Translations under genes and position numbers: made by a program
Part shown: piece after piece, positions 56,764 to 64,000 of the stretch
Layout of the letters: each line of letters starts with the position of its first letter
Position numbering within the stretch: position 1 is the stretch's first letter
Notes under the pieces: generated by a model
The model's input: the letters and a program-made list of their open reading frames with translations, nothing else
Database searches by the model: none
What the model was told of the DNA's origin: nothing
NCBI GenBank assembly: GCA_039654915.1
Contig: CM077594.1
Span: forward strand, 20,087,001 to 20,151,000
DNA: 64,000 nt
Source: Aquilaria yunnanensis
Lineage: Eukaryota; Streptophyta; Magnoliopsida; Malvales; Thymelaeaceae
Reading direction: 5' to 3'

Positions 56764-57560
56764 TTAAAGGAGGAAAGGACCGGACCACTTGTTTGAGCTT
56801 GACAATTGCTTCATGGTGAAGGGAGGACCATGGTGGTGATTTCTTTTTAAGATACGCATGAAGAGGATGCAGTATTTGTGATAGTCGTGGGATGAATTCT
56901 CTGATATAGTTAATAAAACCCAGTATCTTTTGAACTTATTTTTTAGTAAGGTTATCATCAGGGAAGTCCAGAATTTTTGTTGCAACATGAGGCTGAGGAT
57001 GGAACTTGCTATATATGATTTGTACACCAAGAAACTTAATGGATGTCCGAGCAATTACCATATTCTTTTGGGAAATATCAAACTATATTACTTAACTATT
57101 TCTGCAAATTGATTTAATAACTTCAAATGAGAATCTGCACAAGGAGAAAATAATAAAATATCACCAATATAAATAAGGGTTGAGGGTAGTGTGGGTTCGA
57201 ATATTTGTATCATGGCCTTTTGAAAGAATGAGGGGGCTATTTTGAGACCAAAAGACATGACTGTCCATTGGCAATGGTAGTTTGGGATATAGAAAACTAT
57301 TTTGTATTTATCTTGTGGGTTTATACTTAGTTGCCAAAATCCTGATTTAAGATCAAATTTTGAAAAGATCTTAGCATTGGTGAGGTTAGTTAACAGGGTA
57401 TTTTTTTAGGTAAATGAAACTTTACATCATCCAAAAACTCATTAAGTGGTTTGTAATCAATAAAAAGCCTGAGTTTCTTCCTGACTTGTTCAGAATGTTT
57501 GTTGATGTAAAAGCTTGGGATACCCATAATGAGGTTGTGGATTCAATTAGTCCTTGGGCT
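56764..57560 (-). pseudogene. Pararetrovirus reverse transcriptase remnant
   Basis: The minus strand shows RT blocks in the proper order in broken frames: a CQWTVMSFGLKIAPSFFQKAM-like block (positions about 57230-57290), then the catalytic motif at 57160-57171, which reads Y-I-G-D where active enzymes have Y-x-D-D, so one catalytic Asp is lost. The later LGF.NYIR.FIP.LS block follows (about 56870-56925). Frameshifts and stops separate the blocks. Confidence 0.8.
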
Positions 57561-57757
57561 TTCAAGTTTTAGAGTTATGATATGATCATCTTCTTTTCTT
57601 CAAGTGTCATACCAAAATGTGTAGCCTTGGTAGGGTTAACATCCTTATTCTTTTTAAATGGAAGTTCAATAAAGAATTTAGAATTTTTTCATAGAGAGAG
57701 ATGATGTTTCTTTTCAAATTATGTATGAGATTTAGCATATAATTGATCTATGATCAT

Positions 57758-58402
57758 TTACATTACTAAGCCAAATATTAGATCTGATGCAGTTTGTGGT
57801 TGGCTTGTAGTCAAAGCTTCTCCTTCATAGGAATATAACTTTTGAGTGGATGGCCATGGAAGGAAAAAATTCTTTATTTTGAGTCTAGTATCAGTCCATT
57901 GGATTTGACACTTCTTGATAAGATCAAATCCTAATATCATGTTTTTTCTATGTCTTGCATAACCATAGACAAGAGTGACAAGGTACTTGGAAGAGGGTAA
58001 ACAAATCCTTATAGGCTTACCGATCTTATCAGCATAGAACACGTCATTTGCCGCCTTAAACCTTTCATTGCAAGAAAGCCACATATGGTCTGGTAGTAAC
58101 TTTAGATTGATGATGGTATGTGTATCTTTAGTATCAAACAAAACAATAATTAGAATGGGCTTAACATACTTATTAATCAGAATTGTGACTTTGGGTTGAG
58201 GAATAATTTGAATAGAAAAAGCCAATGGATCCAGTGGAGGAATTTGCATCGTATAAATGGAACCAGTGTTTGTGTCTAATTTAGAGGAATAGGCTTTTAT
58301 AGCAAACAGTGCTGAAGACTCTTCATCTATTTTAGAGAATACTGATTCCATATTTTCTCTAGAGAGATATGTGCATGCAGCCTTTGTAATTGTATTGACC
58401 AT
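57758..58402 (-). pseudogene. Pararetrovirus aspartic protease region remnant
   Basis: A 214-codon open stretch with the protease layout of caulimovirids. The active-site triplet at 58127-58135 reads D-T-K where D-T/S-G is required, so it should be inactive. A later ILGFDLI block matches the usual I-I-G-F-D-I. The zinc-knuckle remnant lies just upstream in the same frame, separated by one TAG, which indicates that both were once part of one polyprotein. Confidence 0.75.
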
Positions 58403-58429
58403 CTTGGTCTTGGACTTTGAATTCTTCTA

Positions 58430-59420
58430 TGGACAGTTTTTCACAAAATGTCCCATTTGTCTGCAAAATAAAACATTTCTTGAATTTTCCAATATTGCTT
58501 TTGTACTAGAAAAATCTTTTTTTTTTCTTTCTTTTGAATCTTTTGGGCTTTTCATAAACTGAAGAAAATCTTCTCCTATGATGTTTCTTCTTTGGAGAAC
58601 AATGATAAGTCTGTTTGTCTTTACATTTGATTGATAACTCTAACTTTGGCCTTTTGCATACCTTATCAAATAATCATTGAGATTGATTGAATTCTTTAAA
58701 AAATGGTATATACATTGTAAAGATTTTGTAATGCTACCATCAAAGTTTGATGAAGCCGATCAAATGTAAAATCATTTAGAGTTTTGCCATTTTACTGAAT
58801 GAGCTAGAGAGTTCATTGACCAATTGTCTTAGGGACTGAATTCAGATAAGCTTGCTTGAAATTGTTATTATCGTACCCGGTATTGAGCAAATAATAATGT
58901 TTCATTATTCTTTCAAAATGTTTCTCCAAATTTTTTCTACTGTAAAAACAACGTTTCTTCTTGAAAATATTGTTTTTTAGCATTATCAATTAGAAAAGAC
59001 TGATCTACAAGTAATTTTGTGTAAAGGACTTGGATAAATGCATCAACATTTTGAACTTGTTGAAGTTGTAATTGTCGATATTGTCCAATTCATAGATACC
59101 ATTGTTTCATGGTTCCTGTCATTATAGCAATAAAAGCTAAAATGACATTTGCATCTGTTGTACATTCTTTCTGCATTTGGGTTTGACAACATGCATGTAT
59201 ATATAGGAATCTGTCATGCCACATATGAGGTGGAATATCATCCAATTTGAGTTTGACAAATGTAGCAGAAAGATGCCAGGTATGAGCAATATTTATATAT
59301 GGAATTTCTTCATGCATAGATTTAGCTTCTTGAGGAACAATAGTTTTAGGTGGAGGAGTAGCATTTGCAGGAGAAGGATGAGCTTTGTTAAGAACTCCAG
59401 ATGTTCTAGATTCTTTTGGT
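58430..59420 (-). pseudogene. Pararetrovirus coat-protein-like region with broken zinc knuckle
   Basis: Near 58430-58480 the minus strand keeps three of the four residues of a C-x2-C-x4-H-x4-C knuckle (the CRQMGHFVKNC part); the first Cys is replaced by Val. Upstream, 59090-59317 is open and contains MWHDRFLYIHACCQTQMQ and an FIAIMTGTMKQWY block, like the core of pararetrovirus coat proteins. Frames are broken between these parts. Confidence 0.65.
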
Positions 59421-59639
59421 AGAGCTATACAGATTTAAGGATCAGAAGAAGATGATGAGGTTAAGGATTCTTGATCAAAATCATTATATTCTTCTTCTAA
59501 CGAGCTAGAAGTAGAGGTGGTATGAACCAAGGTATCTGGAGTATTTAGTTAGGCCATATAGATCGAGTGATCTAAAAAGGAAATAATTGGGTTAGCATGG
59601 ATGGTCATGGTTTCATGGGTCAGTTCTTGGATTTTAAGT

Positions 59640-60950
59640 AGGGTATTCAGAGGCTTAAAAGTAGGTGGATTAGGAATAGGGTTACCAGGAATAGCTGGGC
59701 CTTTAAGCTTTGGTTCTTTTTGTGATTTGGGCTTTGGTTAGGTAGGAGGATAAGTGGGCTTGGGCCTAGGTTTCGGTTGTGGATTTGGGTGTTGGTAAAG
59801 CGATGGTGGGGTGATAAATATATCATCAATAAGAAGAGATAAGTTTGAGAGAAATGGACTAAAAGCCTAGAACAAAGGTTAAAGAATTGGTAAAAAAAGA
59901 TTGTACAGATCTAGGAGTCTAGGTTGCTACGCGGCTTGCGGATGCTTTAGTTATGCTTCAAATGCAAGATTTTTCTTTCTTGTGCTGAAAACTTTTTCTG
60001 TTGAGAAATAAGATTCAAGATCTCATTATGTAGGTAGTCAATCCTTTGTTGGCACTTTGTCAAAGGATTAATGGCCGTATGGTCAACTTTCTTTTCATGA
60101 TGAAGTTGGTTCTGCTTAATTCTTCTAAGAATACAATTATGAGAAACCATGTTATTAGATTGCCAATTAAGTACTTGTTCTATAACAGATGTATCCTTTT
60201 TTTTTTTTCATTCTTTAGATTAACAGATGTTGGTTGTGGAATCTTCCAATTATGTTTGCTAGAGGAAGAAGGATCTTCAATTTTTAACATAGGAAAATCT
60301 TCTTCCTTCATCTCAAACATATTAACCTAAAAAATGGAGAAGGAGACTGTTCATTTTTTAATTGTTTGAGCGCCTTCTTGTAATATGAATGTAGAACCAT
60401 TTTAACTTCAGAAGAGGGATGTGGAAGTTCAAACAGCTTGTCAGAAAGACGTTGAGCCTAAAAAGGTTGTTCATCTGTTTTACCAGAATATAAGACATAA
60501 TAGTCAAACTTTTCGAATGGTTCACGAAGAAGTCCAATAGTTGAATCTCTGTCTTTATATCTTTGGCAAAAAAGCTCTTGAGATGACTTCTTCTTTTTCT
60601 TTTTTGTCTTTGATTTATCTTCATCATCATCATCAAAGAATTGTAAGCACTCGATACAATCTAAGGCATCAAAATATTTTTGACCCTTCTCATCTTTAAA
60701 TTGGTAAACCGGAGAACCACCAGCGGCAAATGATTCAATAAGAACACATAATACAGGTCCAGGACCATAGTCATAATTATTGGGTTAGAAAATACATCAG
60801 CATCTTAAGATGACTATGCTTCTTTCTAAAAAATATTTCAGCCTGCCTTTCTCTTTTATCAGTGATCACTATACTTTCCCTCAGTTTTCTAGAAAACCTC
60901 TAAACTTTCATAGCTAGTTCTTTTTGCATTTGTATTAGTGTACTCCCTTC
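59640..60950 (-). pseudogene. N-terminal region of the pararetrovirus polyprotein, decayed
   Basis: Several short minus-strand frames (59647-59829, 59947-60150, 60358-60636) with Lys/Asp/Pro-rich low-complexity stretches and coiled-coil-like runs, broken by stops. Position suggests the region between movement and coat protein. I cannot identify a movement-protein core, which may have been lost at the junction with the Mutator-like element. Confidence 0.45.
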
Positions 60951-61655
60951 TATAAAGTGATTATGATTAATTACCAAATTTATCACTGAAAAGTATCGAA
61001 AGGGTTAAATCACATACTAAACTTTACTTTTAAGACCAAATTTACCACCAATGTTACAAAAATGACCAAATTCATCATTCTTCCATTAAGTGACTGTCAA
61101 ATGATTGAGTAAAATAATAGTTTTAGGCATTGGTTCTTCACATTTTTTCTACTAGTGCATTAACTTTGCCCATCTAATAATCACATCATCTTTTTCATTA
61201 CTGGCTTCTTCACTACTCTGCCACAGCATCTCATATCTTCACCATTATGAGGCCTTCTTCATTCATCTCCTTCCACACCTCCATGAGACCCAATTCCATC
61301 AAATTAATCGCCTTCATTGAATCCCCAATTCTCCCAAAACCATTTTCTCCTTCATTTTCATCTCTTCAATCCTCCTCTTAAAAAATTTTATAAGACCTAT
61401 GCATTGCAAAGCCTACGGACACTTTAATCTCTCTAAGGGAATTTACCATTAGTCATCGGCCCTCTATTCTTTGCCATGGAGAACAACTAGTGGGGTACTT
61501 GAATGCACTACTGATGGCAATGGTGGCAGGGCTAGTGAAGTAGCTAGGTGCTAATGTGGTCGTCAACCATGCTCATGGGCAGGGTTGCCTCTTATTAGTG
61601 CTATTGCCGACAGGATGGCCACCATGGAAACATTGCCTTTGTTAAGGGAGGTGCC

Positions 61656-63197
61656 TGATAAATGTTAATTTTGTGGTCAAATATGTTGACTTTTTGTCAA
61701 CTTTGACCACAATTTTCTACCTTACCACTCAATAGTTTTGGTCGATTCTTGCTTTGATCATTTATTTTGTAGGTTGGAGAAGCAGGGTATAGCATTGAAA
61801 TGGCACTAAGATGAGTGGAATGAAAAACGGGTATGCAAAAGTCAAGGGAATTTATAACTATGAGGCCTAGGCACCACAGTTCAAAAGCCTGCTGCCTGAA
61901 AAATGCACCCTGGAGGCCTAAGCGCTAGTTGAGGCCCCAGGCACCTGCGAGCCTGGAGGCCTAAGCGCCCAAGCACCCCCTCCTAGGGCCTAAGCGCCAA
62001 AGCACTGCGAGTTTAGAGGCCTTGGCGCCAGAGCACCCTCGAGCTTGGAGGCCTAGGCGCTCAATCACCCTCTCCTGAGGCCTAGGCGCCAGTTACCTGG
62101 GAAAGTGGTTCACTACCTCAAATTTGAACTCAAGCTTGCTATTGGCCAAGGATTTCTATCCAAATGGTTTTGTGAGTGAAAGGAACACCTCCAAAGGATA
62201 GAAGAACCTAGAACCTAGTAAAAGAAGGGGGCTTCATCTTCATCTTCTCATCTTAGACTTAGGTTTTTTATCACCAATTTTTGCATTTCTTCATCTTCCT
62301 TGGGAGCACTTGTGGATTCTTGCTTGGAGAAGGTTTGGAGGACTTGAAGACTTGTAGGAGCCTTGAGGAATCAAGCATCTAGAGTCTATTGGGTTCCTTC
62401 TTTCCTTCTTTTATCTTGTATTTAGACATTGATGCTCTTTTATGTATTTTCATGTTTATGTTTAGTTTGATAATAGAGTAGTTTTCTCTACACTTTCTAT
62501 GGTTGTAGCTACTTGAATTAGTTATGTTGGTTGGATTAATGGCTATTTGACTTTGGTTTTCCTCCATTGCTTGTTTACTCTTCTCCTTGAGTTTATTGTT
62601 GTGTTGATTGATTAAGGGCCCTAGTCAATAGCACCTTAGATTTCTTTTAAACTCTTGGAAAAGATTAAAAGGAATTAGAATTATGAGAAAATCGTAGTGG
62701 CCATGGGCTTGTTAGGAGACTAGTCTAGGACATTAGGTGAAGGTAAATTGAACTTGTAATGCCCCTCTTGAACAAGCAATTTGGATGGGAGTCCATTCTA
62801 GTATAATCTTGGGAAAGTGACATTTTCACTTGGGAGAGTAAAGGCCTAATTAGTTAACTTCACCAACAAGTAGAAAAACCAAACTATTAGCCTTAATTCA
62901 TTAGCTAATCAAGTCAAATAGTGAAAACCATAGGGAGTGTGTTTTGTTAATTCACTAGAAAACCTTTAATTTGCATTGTGTTTGTTGTTCTTGTTTAGTA
63001 GTAATTTAAGTAGAGTTGTAAACTTAGCTATTTTCATAGTGAGTAAATCATCAATTATTGTTTGTATAGCTAAAGTGAGTCTCAAGGTAGTGGTAATTAG
63101 CAAACAATATAAATCAATCCTCATGGGATCGATACTCATTCACCCTACCTACACACGTCCCGTGCGCTTGTGGATTAGGGCTGGAAAACTCACAACA
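61656..63197 (+). mobile_element. Solo LTR, family B
   Basis: A 1542-bp sequence from TGATAAATGTTAATTTTGTG to AAAACTCACAACA, flanked by the perfect 5-bp repeat GTGCC (61651-61655 and 63198-63202). TG..CA ends and a 5-bp TSD mark an LTR. Near its right end it has a CTCATGGGATCGATACTC / CACACGTCCCGTGCGCTTGT stretch of the kind often seen in plant Gypsy LTRs. It is unrelated to family A. No internal region remains. Confidence 0.87.
61858..62098 (+). repeat. Degenerate tandem repeat around GGAGGCCTAAGCGCC
   Basis: About seven spaced copies of GAGGCCTA(A/G)GCGC(C/T) or close variants, at irregular steps of about 30-50 bp, separated by GAGCACCC-like links. It lies inside the family B LTR and is far richer in GC than its surroundings. 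Confidence 0.75.
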
Positions 63198-63508
63198 GTG
63201 CCTGTTTTGGAGAGGCGGAATTTGTTGGTGAGGAAGAAGATGGCATGATTAATAGATAGGCAAAATTAGGGCACGATTAGAAAAAAAAATGTGAAGAATA
63301 AAAAATCAAAACCATTATTTTACCAACTTATTTGATGGTCATTTAATGGAGGAATGGAAAATATGATAATTTTTATAACGTCGGTGGTAAATTTGGTCTA
63401 AAAAAATAAAGTTCAGTATGAGATTTGGTACTTTTAAAAGTTTAATGGTAAATTTGGTTATTTCGGTATTTTTTAGTGGTAAATTTGGTATTTAATCCAA
63501 GTGATTAT

Positions 63509-64000
63509 TTGTCCAAATTTTCAATTTTATTAAAACTTTGCACTTTAAGAATTCTAAAAAATAATTAATTTTGAAATAGTCAAAAAACCTAGCCGCCTAA
63601 CCTCCTCTCCTCAAACTCATTCTTTTTTGGCTTCTCCTTCATCCTTCTCTGTTATTTCCAGCTAGATTAGGGCTTCAGATAGGATCTTACTAGTTCTTTT
63701 CCAATGTTTTTATTAATTGATCAACCTTATATGATGTTATTTATCAAATTTTATGGTGCATACAATTTGCTTTAAATATTGATATTAAAGTGTAATTTGA
63801 GACTTTCGCATGGTAGATTTTCTATTGAAGGCGGGTAGTGATAGATCTAGATTTTCTTTTAAGTTCACGGTAATCTTAACTCACTAGCGTATCCTAACCT
63901 TAACAACAGGTATAGAGATAATTGTATAGAATAAAATCATTCTTTATTTTTTTTAGTTTTACAGGTAATTTTTTATTTTTATAAATAGCCTTATATAGGC
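63509..64000. other. Intergenic DNA with dispersed repeat copy 2
   Basis: 63600-63990 is the second copy of the repeat at 3095-3460 in the same orientation; it runs to the window edge and may be longer. No gene. Confidence 0.5.

Larger units (their letters stand above)
55050..60964 (-). mobile_element. Endogenous pararetrovirus (Caulimoviridae), decayed
   Basis: A minus-strand relic with the caulimovirid order: an N-terminal region (from about 60960), a coat-protein-like region, a zinc knuckle, an aspartic protease, a reverse transcriptase, RNase H, then about 1.2 kb with short frames and an apparent intergenic promoter. No LTRs and no integrase are seen, which argues against an LTR retrotransposon. 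It is littered with stop codons, frameshifts and lost catalytic residues, so it is non-functional. The upstream end is cut by the Mutator-like element at 60965. The layout recalls Florendovirus or Petuvirus, but I cannot assign a genus. Confidence 0.8.
60965..63498. mobile_element. Mutator-like element with 10-bp TSD and nested solo LTR
   Basis: TIRs of about 230 bp: left GATTAATTACCAAATTTATC, inverted right GGATTAAATACCAAATTTAC. Both continue through GACCAAATTTACCACC(A/G)A(T/C)GTTA and CTTCACATTTTTT. The 10-mer AAGTGATTAT flanks it on both sides (60955-60964 and 63499-63508). About 0.55 kb of unique internal DNA remains after removing the nested solo LTR at 61656-63197. No transposase is seen. 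Confidence 0.88.

Noticed and set aside
62976..63248. 90-codon ORF at the right end of the family B LTR
   Set aside because: It crosses the LTR boundary and TSD into Mutator-like DNA, so it is not a coherent gene.

Overview
This 64 kb window is nuclear DNA of a eudicot flowering plant, most likely a rosid. It is AT-rich and gene-poor (five protein-coding loci and one tRNA gene). It has plant-type introns, plant-specific families (U-box/ARM ligase, OVATE protein, PLS-type pentatricopeptide protein, class A4 heat-stress factor), a nuclear tRNA-Glu, and dense Mutator-like, hAT and Stowaway transposons, solo LTRs and an endogenous pararetrovirus. I cannot name the species.

Region by region. 1-18 kb is transposon territory: several long-terminal-inverted-repeat (TIR) elements, one with a perfect 9-bp target-site duplication (TSD), a solo LTR nested in the arm of another, a foldback element built from about 150-bp subrepeats, a small hAT element and a broken LINE RNase H. 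18.9-21.1 kb holds an intronless PUB17-type E3 ligase. 23.9-27.0 kb is a hAT element whose transposase is broken by stop codons. 27-33 kb is AT-rich with two Stowaway MITEs and, at 32.7 kb, the tRNA-Glu(TTC). 33.5-35.6 kb is a four-exon gene for a secreted or anchored protein of unknown function. 38.2-41.7 kb has an OFP5-type repressor and a PLS-E pentatricopeptide gene facing tail to tail. 41.8-45.1 kb is a probable old long-TIR element carrying a nested hAT element and a solo LTR. 46.2-46.9 kb is a near-perfect 270-bp-armed hairpin. 48.0-48.5 kb is another small hAT element. 52.1-54.6 kb is an HSFA4-type gene on the minus strand with a 257-bp tandem duplication of its 3' end. 55.0-60.96 kb is a decayed endogenous pararetrovirus, and 61.0-63.5 kb is a Mutator-like element with a nested solo LTR.

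How the genes relate. OFP5-like, PPR and HSFA4-like genes lie in the same order as the Arabidopsis loci I remember as At4g18830, At4g18840 and At4g18880, so 38-54 kb looks like a conserved block expanded by transposons. The genes share no pathway. The most provocative arrangement is the pararetrovirus just upstream of HSFA4: a TATA motif in its apparent intergenic region points at the HSFA4 leader about 0.5 kb away.

I found no clear evidence of a wholly new biological system. The best leads are the viral-promoter/HSFA4 arrangement, the duplicated poly(A) region of HSFA4, the long hairpin, the foldback array and a small secreted-peptide-like frame at 16.4-16.7 kb. All identities, splice sites and TSDs were read by eye.
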